A stretch of 64,000 bases of DNA from Moraxella nonliquefaciens. Lineage in GTDB: Bacteria; Pseudomonadota; Gammaproteobacteria; Pseudomonadales; Moraxellaceae. The notes below the pieces were generated by a model. It worked only from the letters and a program-made list of their open reading frames with translations, was not told where the DNA came from and made no database searches. Positions 1 through 7,814 of the stretch are shown in pieces (positions within the stretch are counted from its first letter, which is position 1; the number at the start of each line of letters is the position of its first letter). The position numbers and the translations under genes were made by a program. The stretch covers positions 509,715-573,714 of the forward strand of contig NZ_LXTW01000032.1 in assembly GCF_001679005.1 (NCBI RefSeq), read 5' to 3'.

Positions 1-2
1 GG

Positions 3-389
3 CAAGATTTGGCGGACAACCCTTTTGCCGAAGCCTTATTTTTTTGGCACACCCTAGAACGTCAAGTGCGAGCATCTGGACAAGTAGTTAGATTATCTCA
101 TGATAAATCAGAGGCTTACTACCACTCACGTCCAAAGGACAGTCAGCTTGCCGCATGGGTCAGTCGCCCCCAAAGTGGGGTAGTAGACAGCCGTGAGGTC
201 ATGCAAAGCGATTTTATCAAATTATCCGAACAGTTCAGTGAACATGTCCCCAAACCCGAATTTTGGGGTGGCTACTGTCTGATGGTAGATAAGATAGAAT
301 TTTGGCAAGGGCGAGCCAATCGCATGCACGACCGTATTGTGTATCGCAAAGACGATAATGGTTGGCAGATGATGCGATTATTACCATGA
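3..389 (+). CDS. pdxH: Pyridoxamine 5'-phosphate oxidase, C-terminal part (runs off the left edge)
   Basis: PdxH oxidises pyridoxine or pyridoxamine 5'-phosphate to pyridoxal 5'-phosphate with FMN, in the cytoplasm. The reading frame is already open at the first full codon and has no proper start here, so the N-terminal part lies outside the window. What remains matches the C-terminal half of the family: LERQVRASGQ, the SRPKDSQLAAWVS stretch, EFWGGY, IEFWQGRANRMHDR and the terminal W-x(3)-RLLP. The FMN- and substrate-contacting WQGR and RMHDR residues are intact, so the visible part looks functional. It converges on the DUF2628-like gene on the other strand, with about 130 bases between them. 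Confidence 0.9.
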   Translation, partial: QDLADNPFAEALFFWHTLERQVRASGQVVRLSHDKSEAYYHSRPKDSQLAAWVSRPQSGVVDSREVMQSDFIKLSEQFSEHVPKPEFWGGYCLMVDKIEFWQGRANRMHDRIVYRKDDNGWQMMRLLP

Positions 390-412
390 TGATTGTTTAA
401 AAAGACACAAAA

Positions 413-482
413 AAGCGATGATAAGGCATACCTACCTTTAAGATTTGCCACAAAAATAAATAAACCCATCAACTCATCGCTT
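413..482. repeat. Inverted repeat between convergent genes
   Basis: A 9-base perfect inverted repeat (AAGCGATGA at 413-421, TCATCGCTT at 474-482) encloses about 52 bases in the gap between pdxH and the DUF2628-like gene. The long loop and lack of a clear T-run make it a weak terminator candidate. It is recorded as a structure without assigned function. Confidence 0.3.
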
Positions 483-523
483 AGAGCATGCACCGAGTTT
501 TTATTTGTGAATTTAGAATAAAA

Positions 524-1462
524 CTAACCCACACAGCGTTTTGGTGTTTGTTTTTTATTCAGCGATGTTTGGCAACGCCACACTGATTTGCCATTGTCCA
601 TCTGATGATACATGGTCAGATTTCGCCCATTCAGATAACGCACAGGATAGTTTGCCCCCGATACCGTTGCCACTACCGCACAATCGGTCTTGACATAGGG
701 CAGACTTGCCACCACTTTGACACTCACCCTTTGCTTGTCAGTAGTAACAGGCAAATCCACAGGGCAGATACCCGTTTGCATATAGATAAGCTCCACTCGC
801 TTGGTAATGGCTTTGACACTGCGATAACTCTCAAAAATTACCGTTTGCTCTTGTTGTATGGCGATGATGGGCATAAATTGCAACACAATGATTGCAAGTA
901 ATGCACCAAACATGGCAAATGCTGCACCAAGCCCCACCACACTGACCCCGCCATGTTCTGCCAAATGTGCCTTTTGGGCATCTTTGTCATTGGGGTATAA
1001 CTCTAATGCGTCTGCTATCTCACGCCGTGCCATACGATAATAATAAGCATCCGCCCAACGTGCCACCATGCCCGACCAAAATAGCCATACTCCCATGCCT
1101 ATCGTCAGTCGTGTATACATCTGATAAGCATTTGGCAACTTAGCGATAAATAAAAACTCACATACCGCCAAAATAATGACAATGTTAAGTTTGATAAACG
1201 ACCAACCAGCAATGCAGTAGACCACACAATCCAAATAACGCTTACGGTACATAAGCCAGCCAAAAGTGGTTAAAAACGCTGACCAGTTCCAACGGGCAGA
1301 TAATTTTCCCACTTTATCAAAGTGTCCAAATCGCTTTAAATAATACGCTTGCGAGCGTGTGCCAATAAACCACTTATCAAGTTGCATCCGCTCTTTGTCA
1401 GATAAATACGGCTGATAAAATGGGGGTGGTGTTGTGTCTTCTAAAAATGGCAAACGAAACAT
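524..1462 (-). CDS. DUF2628-like multi-pass inner-membrane protein
   Basis: A 312-residue protein of unknown function. An N-terminal cytoplasmic part ends in a segment around residues 45-75 with the Phe/Trp/Tyr-rich pattern of DUF2628 proteins (RWNWSAFLTTFGWLMYRKRY). Hydrophobic segments follow near residues 80-105, 115-140 and 175-195. After the last one comes a soluble tail of about 110 residues with Cys residues near 235, 262, 298 and 310, which may be periplasmic and disulfide-bonded. The start ATG at 1462 faces trmB divergently across 69 bases. The family call rests on the membrane pattern only. No function is assigned. Confidence 0.7.
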   Translation of the reverse strand: MFRLPFLEDTTPPPFYQPYLSDKERMQLDKWFIGTRSQAYYLKRFGHFDKVGKLSARWNWSAFLTTFGWLMYRKRYLDCVVYCIAGWSFIKLNIVIILAVCEFLFIAKLPNAYQMYTRLTIGMGVWLFWSGMVARWADAYYYRMARREIADALELYPNDKDAQKAHLAEHGGVSVVGLGAAFAMFGALLAIIVLQFMPIIAIQQEQTVIFESYRSVKAITKRVELIYMQTGICPVDLPVTTDKQRVSVKVVASLPYVKTDCAVVATVSGANYPVRYLNGRNLTMYHQMDNGKSVWRCQTSLNKKQTPKRCVG

Positions 1463-1467
1463 AAATT

Positions 1468-1496
1468 TTGTACTTAACCGATGAATGTTTTATAAT
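1468..1496 (+). promoter_or_regulatory. Sigma-70-type promoter for trmB
   Basis: TTGTAC (1468-1473) and TATAAT (1491-1496) are separated by 17 bases. The ATG of trmB lies 35 bases downstream. The -10 hexamer is a perfect consensus and the -35 matches 4 of 6. Confidence 0.65.
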
Positions 1497-1531
1497 AGGC
1501 ACTATTTTACGCCTTTTTTAATTAATATACC

Positions 1532-2374
1532 ATGACAAACACACAACAGCCAACCCCAAAATCTTCTCTTGCCCCTGTCGGTGGTGACCGCCAAACCCCT
1601 GATATCTCTCGGAATGCCATCAGTCAAGAGATTCAAAATCTCAATTGCACGCCTGCCAAATACAGTCACGCCATCGCCACTTTTATGAGACGACGCACAC
1701 ACCTAAGCCAATATGCCCAAAAAGCCCTAACCGACCCCAGCTTTGCCCCATATATCATCAATCATGGCAAGGTTTTGGGCAAATTAGGCGATGTATCAAA
1801 TATCCGTGATTTGCAAGTGTTGTTTAAAGACACACCAAACAAAGAAAACGCCCCATTGACCCTAGAAATTGGCTTTGGTATGGGCGACAGTTTGGTGAAG
1901 ATGGCACAAGCTGACCGAACACGTAATTTTGTTGGTATAGAAGTTCACGAACCAGGCATTGGACGAGCCGCTTACCTTGCTCATGAACTGGGACTGACCA
2001 ATTTAAAGGTGCTAAATGGCGATGCGATTGCCTTGCTCAATAACCTACCAGATGAACATTTAGATACCGTACAACTCTACTTTCCTGACCCTTGGCAAAA
2101 AAAACGACACTATAAACGCCGTTTTGTTACCACAGAACGCATGACTCTTGTGGCGGATAAACTAAAAACGGGCGGAGTTTTTCACAGTGCAACCGATTGG
2201 GAACATTATGCCTTGTGGATGCTAGAAGTGCTAGATAACATGGCAACATTTGACAACTTAGCAGGCAAGGGCAATTTTTCGCCACGTCCTGATTTTCGCC
2301 CTGCCACTAAGTTTGAAAAACGTGGGGCGGATTATGGACGTGCGTCTTGGGATTTGCTATATCAAAAGGTGTAA
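1532..2374 (+). CDS. trmB: tRNA (guanine-N7-)-methyltransferase
   Basis: TrmB makes 7-methylguanosine at position 46 of tRNA variable loops using S-adenosylmethionine. The 280-residue protein carries the SAM-binding LEIGFGMG at residues 111-118, an acidic strand end GIEVHEPG near 135-142, and the family signature YFPDPWQKKRHYKRR at about 183-197, where PDPW and the Lys/Arg residues contact SAM and tRNA. The Rossmann core is complete. The first 50 residues or so are polar and low-complexity and extend beyond the Escherichia coli protein. A consensus promoter sits immediately upstream. The gene converges on mtgA with a single base between the stop codons. Confidence 0.93.
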   Translation: MTNTQQPTPKSSLAPVGGDRQTPDISRNAISQEIQNLNCTPAKYSHAIATFMRRRTHLSQYAQKALTDPSFAPYIINHGKVLGKLGDVSNIRDLQVLFKDTPNKENAPLTLEIGFGMGDSLVKMAQADRTRNFVGIEVHEPGIGRAAYLAHELGLTNLKVLNGDAIALLNNLPDEHLDTVQLYFPDPWQKKRHYKRRFVTTERMTLVADKLKTGGVFHSATDWEHYALWMLEVLDNMATFDNLAGKGNFSPRPDFRPATKFEKRGADYGRASWDLLYQKV

Positions 2375-2375
2375 C

Positions 2376-3125
2376 CTAAGGCAATACCGCACTGGGCATA
2401 CGCTTCATGATAATCCGCTTTTTGTTTTGTAGGCGACGGTTATTGAGATTTTTTTGGTAATATTTGGGATTGGGGAGCATGCTGATGAGTAGTGCCGACT
2501 GTTCACGGCTTAGGTTTTTGGCAGATTTGCCATAATAATGCTGTGCCGCCGCCTCAATGCCATAAATGCCCTCGCCAAATTCCGCCACGTTCAGATAAAC
2601 CTCCAAAATCCGCTGTTTGTCCCACATCTGCTCCATCATCACCGTAATAATCGCCTCCTCACCCTTACGAATGTAAGAGCGGTGCGATGTTAAAAATAAA
2701 TTTTTGGCAAGCTGTTGGCTGATGGTTGAGCCACCTACCCCCACCCTCCCACTTGCTTCATTGACCTTAATGGCACGCTCAATGCCATCCACATCAAAAC
2801 CGTTATGCGTGGTAAATTTAGCATCTTCACTTACCACTGCTGCCTGTTTGGCTGTTTTGGCGATGTCATCATAATCCACCCACACTTGCGTAACCTCACC
2901 CCCCAATAGGCGATGAGCGACCATAAACATAGAATTACCAACAGGGTAGACGCTCCACACACCGAGCATGGCTACAATGAGCAAATGAAAACTGATGACC
3001 AACACCAAGAGCGGAGCCATCATCCATCGCCATAGCCACAAAAGTAGCCCATAACTTTTGGGTTTTGGTGATGTTTTTGGGGTAGGGTGTAGGCAAGATG
3101 GGGCATTTGTGGATTTTTTAAACAT
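2376..3125 (-). CDS. mtgA: Monofunctional biosynthetic peptidoglycan transglycosylase
   Basis: MtgA polymerises lipid II into glycan strands at the periplasmic face of the inner membrane. The 249-residue protein has a cytoplasmic tail, one membrane anchor at about residues 36-58, and a GT51 domain. Motifs in order are SEDAKF with the catalytic Glu near residue 100, GGSTISQQLAKN (about 131-142), the KxxE-containing RKGEEA (about 153-158), and EVYLNVAEFG near 175-184. There is no transpeptidase domain, so it is monofunctional rather than a PBP1-type enzyme. Length is typical. It is convergent with trmB and divergent from the next gene, sharing a short promoter region of about 95 bases. Confidence 0.93.
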   Translation of the reverse strand: MFKKSTNAPSCLHPTPKTSPKPKSYGLLLWLWRWMMAPLLVLVISFHLLIVAMLGVWSVYPVGNSMFMVAHRLLGGEVTQVWVDYDDIAKTAKQAAVVSEDAKFTTHNGFDVDGIERAIKVNEASGRVGVGGSTISQQLAKNLFLTSHRSYIRKGEEAIITVMMEQMWDKQRILEVYLNVAEFGEGIYGIEAAAQHYYGKSAKNLSREQSALLISMLPNPKYYQKNLNNRRLQNKKRIIMKRMPSAVLP

Positions 3126-3165
3126 AAAATCAAATAAACTAATAAGATAAACTTTGGGTGCATTT

Positions 3166-3173
3166 GCTATAAT
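3166..3173 (+). promoter_or_regulatory. Extended -10 promoter element
   Basis: TG at 3165-3166, one base, then TATAAT at 3168-3173 forms an extended -10 element 46 bases before the ATG of the glutaredoxin-like gene. No good -35 hexamer is seen, which an extended -10 can tolerate. Confidence 0.5.
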
Positions 3174-3219
3174 AAACGCCCTATTTTACACGATTTTTTG
3201 CCACAGGGCATTATTTTTT

Positions 3220-3639
3220 ATGAATAATATTAATTTTATCAAATACTTACAAAACTTAACAGATGACCGCTTTGCCCTGACTTGCCTAGGCCATAACGAA
3301 TACCACACGTTCCATGCTCTACTATTGGCGACATTTACAGATTCGGACAGCCAACAAATCATCCACTCATCCAACCCTACCGCTGATTGGTATCTTTTAG
3401 GCACGGACGGCTGTCATCTGTGTCATGCCAGTCATGCCCTACTGACCCAAGTTCGGGTCATATATCCACACATGCCCACCGTTCACGTGTTAGAGCTGAC
3501 TGGCAGTGATGATTTGATTGACCATTTGGGCATGCTCATCCCCATACTTATCACCCCCACCTGCCTGCTGTGCTATCCGTTTGGTGTCATGGATGTCATT
3601 CATCTTTTGCCAAATCATCACCACAAACACATCAAATAA
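3220..3639 (+). CDS. Glutaredoxin-like (DUF836-type) small thioredoxin-fold protein
   Basis: A 139-residue cytoplasmic protein. Its C-terminal 85 residues look like the DUF836/glutaredoxin-like family: DWYLLGTDGCHLCHASHALL places a CxxC pair at Cys65 and Cys68. This is followed by VHVLELTGSDDLIDHLGMLIPIL, with the usual cis-Pro region, and a C-terminal GVMDVIHLL. The N-terminal 55 residues are extra. The ATG at 3220 was preferred over an upstream TTG because an extended -10 promoter lies between them. The family is thought to act in thiol redox chemistry. The substrate here is unknown. Confidence 0.65.
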   Translation: MNNINFIKYLQNLTDDRFALTCLGHNEYHTFHALLLATFTDSDSQQIIHSSNPTADWYLLGTDGCHLCHASHALLTQVRVIYPHMPTVHVLELTGSDDLIDHLGMLIPILITPTCLLCYPFGVMDVIHLLPNHHHKHIK

Positions 3640-3963
3640 ATAGACACATTTTCATTTTTATCAGTTTTTTAAATCACAAAAAACAATAAAATTTTATGAT
3701 TTTTAAAAATCAGTTATTTATTTTTAATAAGTTTTTGAGTAAAATAGCATCTCACTCATTAGTTGTTAATGAGATTTATTGTAAATAACCATTTTTTATT
3801 GTGGTTTTTGCTAAATTTTATCAAAACAGGGCTTTGTGATGTGCCAAACTGACATTGCAAGCAATTGTTATTTTTTGTATGACCCAACAATAAATACCAT
3901 TTCAAACACTGAAATTACAATACAGATGGGCGTACGGTCTTTATATTAGACAAAGGAGTGTAT
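3640..3963 (+). promoter_or_regulatory. AT-rich leader/promoter region of lldP with two inverted repeats
   Basis: A 324-base gene-free, very AT-rich stretch. It holds a 7-base-arm inverted repeat at 3755-3773 (CTCATTA, 5-base spacer, TAATGAG) and a short palindrome at 3854-3865 (ATTGC-AA-GCAAT). Both are candidate operators for lactate control, but neither matches the TGGT/ACCA type of site I know for LldR, and no regulator gene is adjacent. A strong ribosome-binding site (AAAGGAG, 3952-3958) ends the region. Confidence 0.4.
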
Positions 3964-5724
3964 ATGCTAATCTTTTTGGCACTATTACCAATTTTAATTG
4001 TTTTTATCTTATTGGTCGTCATGCGATTGCCTGCCAAAATTGCCATGCCTGTGGCATATTTTGCAACCGCCTTGCTGTCATTGTTTGTATGGCAGACCTC
4101 TGGCAGTCAGGTTGCCGCTGCAACCATTCATGGCGTACTGACCGCTGTCAATGTGCTATTTATTGTCTTTACAGCGGTGTTACTGCTTAACACCCTAAAA
4201 GAGAGCGGAGCAATCGTTGCCATTCGTCAAGGTTTTATGGGCATCTCGCCTGACCGCCGTGTACAAATGATTATCGTGGCATGGCTGTTTGGTTCGCTCA
4301 TTGAAGGTTCAACAGGTTGGGGTACGCCATCGGCGGTCGGTGCTCCCTTACTGCTGGCACTCGGCTTTCCTGCAATGGCATGCGTCATGGCGATTCTCAT
4401 CATTCAATCCGCTCCTGTCTCCTATGGTGCGGTCGGCACACCCATTCTCATTGGTGTGAACTCAGGTCTTGAAAACAAAGATGATGTAAGTGCTGCCATT
4501 GGTCAGCAAGGCATCGCCTTTGGTGATTATATCGTACAGATTGGGGCAAATGTTGCGTTTGTACACTCGGTTGTGGGTTTTTTAATTCCATTAATTCTGT
4601 GCTGTTTTTTAACCAAATTCTTTGGGGCAAAACGCTCGTTCCGTCAAGGCTTTGAAGCCGCTCCTTTTGCTATATTTGCAGGTCTTTGTTTTGTCATTCC
4701 TTATTACTTGACTGCCAAATTTGTCGGTCCAGAACTGCCCTCTTTGGTTGGGGCGGTGGTCGGTCTTGGTATCGTCGTACCAGCTGCCAAAATGGGTTTT
4801 TTGACCCCAAAAAACACCTTTGATTTTGAAAGCCGTGATACATGGGAAGAAGATTGGAAAGGCACACTGGCAACCACCAATGTTGATGTGAATGAAAAAG
4901 CCAAATTTTCCATTGTCAAAGCATTCTCTCCTTATTTATTGGTCATCTGCATCTTGATTGCCACTCGTACCATCAAACCATTAAAAGACTGGTTAAGCAG
5001 CAATGCCGTCATTACGTTTAGTAATATCTTAGAGACTAACATCACCAATAAAACACAGCTTTTGTACTCACCTGCAACGGTGCTACTGCTTGTCTCTATC
5101 ATCTGTATCTTTTTGTTTGGCATGAAAGGTGATACCATCAAAAAAAGCTGGTCAGCCTCAGGCAAAACCATGATAGCTGCCGCTCCTGCCCTACTGTTCT
5201 CCATTCCGATGGTGCAAGTATTTATTAACTCTGGTGCACCTGCTGATGCTGTCAAGCCAATTGTATCCATGCCAAATGTACTGGCAGCAGGGGCGGCGGA
5301 CATGTTTGCAGGGGCATGGCCACTGTTTGCTCCGTGGATTGGGGCGTTGGGGGCATTTATTGCAGGGTCTAACACCGTCTCTAACATGATGTTTAGTCAT
5401 TTTCAGTGGAGCACTGCCACTCAAATCAACTTAGATGTCATGGATGCCGCCAAAGTAGTTTCTCTGCAAGCAGTAGGCGGTGCAGCTGGCAACATGATCA
5501 GTGTGCATAACGTCGTTGCTGCCTGTGCGGTGGTTGGACTGGTAAACCGTGAGGGTTTGGTCATTCGTAAGACGCTCATCGCCATGAGTTATTATGTGGT
5601 GCAAGGGGGTTTGGTAGGCATGGCGTTCATCTTTAACCCCATATGGTGGATAGCAGCAGCATTATGGGCGACGACTTTCTTTGTCATCATGACTGTTATT
5701 AGCAAAAAGAGTGAGCGAGTCTGA
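3964..5724 (+). CDS. lldP: L-lactate permease (LctP family)
   Basis: Imports L-lactate with protons across the inner membrane. The 586-residue protein is almost entirely hydrophobic with about a dozen or more membrane segments. It shows family signatures EGSTGWGTPSAVGAPLL (near 118-134), SYGAVGTPILIG and the C-terminal GSNTVSNMMFSHFQ and AVGGAAGNMISVHNVVAA. The ATG at 3964 is chosen over a GTG two codons upstream because AAAGGAG is spaced 5 bases from it. Length is slightly above E. coli LldP (551 residues). lldD follows after a strong terminator and a separate leader, so the two may be transcribed as separate units. Confidence 0.93.
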   Translation: MLIFLALLPILIVFILLVVMRLPAKIAMPVAYFATALLSLFVWQTSGSQVAAATIHGVLTAVNVLFIVFTAVLLLNTLKESGAIVAIRQGFMGISPDRRVQMIIVAWLFGSLIEGSTGWGTPSAVGAPLLLALGFPAMACVMAILIIQSAPVSYGAVGTPILIGVNSGLENKDDVSAAIGQQGIAFGDYIVQIGANVAFVHSVVGFLIPLILCCFLTKFFGAKRSFRQGFEAAPFAIFAGLCFVIPYYLTAKFVGPELPSLVGAVVGLGIVVPAAKMGFLTPKNTFDFESRDTWEEDWKGTLATTNVDVNEKAKFSIVKAFSPYLLVICILIATRTIKPLKDWLSSNAVITFSNILETNITNKTQLLYSPATVLLLVSIICIFLFGMKGDTIKKSWSASGKTMIAAAPALLFSIPMVQVFINSGAPADAVKPIVSMPNVLAAGAADMFAGAWPLFAPWIGALGAFIAGSNTVSNMMFSHFQWSTATQINLDVMDAAKVVSLQAVGGAAGNMISVHNVVAACAVVGLVNREGLVIRKTLIAMSYYVVQGGLVGMAFIFNPIWWIAAALWATTFFVIMTVISKKSERV

Positions 5725-5735
5725 TACTCACCACA

Positions 5736-5772
5736 AACAAAAGGGATTTTGATAATCCCTTTTGTTATTTTT
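5736..5772 (+). terminator. Intrinsic terminator after lldP
   Basis: Perfect 12-base arms (AACAAAAGGGAT at 5736-5747, ATCCCTTTTGTT at 5755-5766) around a 7-base loop, followed by a T-rich run. It is strong and separates lldP from lldD. Confidence 0.85.
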
Positions 5773-5827
5773 TATAAAGTATTGTAAAATATACCCACCT
5801 TTAAAACTTTAAAACTAAGGCTGTTTT

Positions 5828-7036
5828 ATGGCAGATTTAAGCAAAATCACCGAAATTGAAGACCTACGTCGCATTGCTGAGCGTAAAGTACCACGCATGT
5901 TTTATGACTATGTGGACAGTGGTTCGTGGACTCAGACCACTTATCGCAACAACGAGACCGACTTTGACCGCATTAAGCTACGCCAGCGAGTACTGGTGGA
6001 TATGGAAGGTCGCTCGCTTGCCACTCAGATGATAGGGCAAGATGTGCATATGCCTGTGGCAATCGCCCCAACTGGCTTTACAGGCATGATGTGGGCTGAT
6101 GGCGAGATTCATGCTGCTCGTGCCGCTGAAAAATTTGGCATTCCTTTTTCGCTCTCAACGATGAGTATTTGCTCCATTGAAGATGTGGCAGAGAATACCA
6201 CGAAGCCGTTTTGGTTTCAGCTGTATGTCATGCGTGATAAGAAATTCATGGAAAATCTCATCCACCGTGCCAAACAAGCCAAATGCTCTGCCCTTATCCT
6301 AACTGCTGATTTGCAAGTACTGGGACAACGCCACAAAGACATCAAAAACGGACTGTCTGCACCGCCCAAACCAACCCTGACCAACATCATCAATCTGATG
6401 ACTAAGCCTGAATGGTGCTTTAATATGCTTGGCACCAAACGCCATACATTTCGTAATATTGTCGGTCATGCCGAGGGTGTGGGCGACTTATCTAGCCTAT
6501 CATCATGGACAGCAGAGCAGTTTGATCCTCGTCTTAACTGGGATGATGTCGCTCGCATCAAAGAGTTATGGGGCGGGCCGCTTATCATCAAAGGCATCAT
6601 GGAGCCAGAAGATGCCATTTTGGCTGCTAGGTCAGGGGCAGATGCCATGGTCATCTCCAATCACGGCGGTCGTCAGTTAGATGGGGCACCAAGCTCCATC
6701 GCCAGTCTTGCTGATTGCGTGCAAGCGGTACAAGCGGAAAATTCAAAATGTGAAATTTGGCTAGACAGTGGCATCCGTTCAGGGCAAGACGTACTAAAAG
6801 CCATCGCACTGGGAGCAAAAGGCACGATGATAGGTCGCTCATTCCTATATGGTTTGGGGGCGTATGGTGAAGATGGTGTTCGCCGTACCTTAGAGATTAT
6901 CTACAAAGAATGCGACATTACCATGGCTTTTTGCGGTCATACTAACATCAGTACGGTCAATGAAGACATCTTTATCAAAGGCACTTACGAAAATCTCAAA
7001 GCCAGCAATCCACACATCATTCCAATTCGTTGGTAA
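5828..7036 (+). CDS. lldD: L-lactate dehydrogenase, FMN-dependent (quinone-linked)
   Basis: Oxidises L-lactate to pyruvate, passing electrons to the respiratory quinone pool at the inner membrane. The 402-residue protein is a full-length FMN alpha-hydroxy acid dehydrogenase. Motifs include the N-terminal RMFYDYVDSGSWT (about 23-35), APTGFTGMMW (80-89), LTADLQVLGQRHKD (158-171), IIKGI with Lys255, and the active-site stretch ISNHGGRQLDGAPS with catalytic His279 and substrate-binding Arg282. The neighbour lldP supplies lactate. A clear terminator follows. Lactate versus another 2-hydroxy acid is inferred from the neighbour. Confidence 0.93.
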   Translation: MADLSKITEIEDLRRIAERKVPRMFYDYVDSGSWTQTTYRNNETDFDRIKLRQRVLVDMEGRSLATQMIGQDVHMPVAIAPTGFTGMMWADGEIHAARAAEKFGIPFSLSTMSICSIEDVAENTTKPFWFQLYVMRDKKFMENLIHRAKQAKCSALILTADLQVLGQRHKDIKNGLSAPPKPTLTNIINLMTKPEWCFNMLGTKRHTFRNIVGHAEGVGDLSSLSSWTAEQFDPRLNWDDVARIKELWGGPLIIKGIMEPEDAILAARSGADAMVISNHGGRQLDGAPSSIASLADCVQAVQAENSKCEIWLDSGIRSGQDVLKAIALGAKGTMIGRSFLYGLGAYGEDGVRRTLEIIYKECDITMAFCGHTNISTVNEDIFIKGTYENLKASNPHIIPIRW

Positions 7037-7047
7037 GAAAAGAACAC

Positions 7048-7075
7048 AAAACCACGTCTTAGGGCGTGGTTTTTT
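7048..7075 (+). terminator. Intrinsic terminator after lldD
   Basis: Arms AACCACG (7050-7056) and CGTGGTT (7065-7071) with an 8-base loop and a T-run. It also lies just beyond the end of lolD on the other strand. Confidence 0.8.
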
Positions 7076-7083
7076 GACATATA

Positions 7084-7107
7084 TTCTATATTTCTATATT
7101 TCTATAT
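7084..7107. repeat. 8-base tandem repeat (TTCTATAT) x3
   Basis: Three exact head-to-tail copies of TTCTATAT lie in the convergent gap between lldD and lolD, 17 bases from the lolD stop. It is non-coding. Such short repeats can vary in copy number by slippage, but no gene start or promoter is obviously tied to this one. Confidence 0.8.
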
Positions 7108-7124
7108 TTTATGTAACAATCCCA

Positions 7125-7805
7125 TCAAAACTCTGCCCATGTTCCACTTTTCATGTGTAGCACTCTATCAGCTCGTGCTGCCAATGCCCTATCATGTGTT
7201 ACCATAAGCAGTGCCATGCCAAGCGTGTCTTGTAGCTCTGAGAGCAGTTCAAATACCGCTAAGGCATTATCATCGTCTAGGTTGCCCGTTGGCTCATCAG
7301 CCAGCACCAGACTAGGACGCGTAACCAATGCCCGAGCAATCGCCACACGCTGACGCTCACCCCCTGACAGCTCGCTTGGGCGGTGGTGAGTACGGTGCGA
7401 TAGACCAACACGGTCAAGCAGTTCATTCGCCCTACTTCTTGCTTCATTAATGCTCACATCAGCACGCATAAGCAAGGGCATAGCAACATTTTCGGTCGCA
7501 TTAAACTCCGCCAAAAGGTGATGAAATTGATAAATAAAACCCAAATGCTCATTACGCATACGTCCACGTCTCGCCTCTGCCAGATGATTTAGGCACACGC
7601 CTTTGAGCCATACCTCGCCTGTGGTCGGTATATCCAACCCCCCCAACAGGTGAAGTAATGTACTTTTTCCTGAACCACTACTGCCAACGATGGCAACACG
7701 TTCGCCTTGATGAACAGTCAAATCAAGCCCTGTAAGTACAGTTGTTTTAATTTTGCCCTCATCATAAGTCTTACTGATGTTTTTTGCTTGTAAAATAATA
7801 CTCAT
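7125..7805 (-). CDS. lolD: Lipoprotein-releasing ABC transporter, ATP-binding subunit
   Basis: LolD powers release of outer-membrane lipoproteins from the inner membrane to the chaperone LolA. The 226-residue protein has Walker A GSSGSGKST (41-49), a Q-loop FIYQFHHLL (about 90-98), the signature LSGGERQ (146-152), Walker B LVLADEP (166-172) and the switch His in VTHD near 204. The QFHHLL sequence after the Q-loop is typical of LolD. Only 9 bases separate its start from the upstream permease gene, so the two form an operon. Confidence 0.93.
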   Translation of the reverse strand: MSIILQAKNISKTYDEGKIKTTVLTGLDLTVHQGERVAIVGSSGSGKSTLLHLLGGLDIPTTGEVWLKGVCLNHLAEARRGRMRNEHLGFIYQFHHLLAEFNATENVAMPLLMRADVSINEARSRANELLDRVGLSHRTHHRPSELSGGERQRVAIARALVTRPSLVLADEPTGNLDDDNALAVFELLSELQDTLGMALLMVTHDRALAARADRVLHMKSGTWAEF

Positions 7806-7814
7806 CTCATTCCC

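Noticed and set aside
4932..5387. A 151-codon frame antisense to lldP
   Set aside because: Same reason: opposite a conserved permease, no signal of its own.
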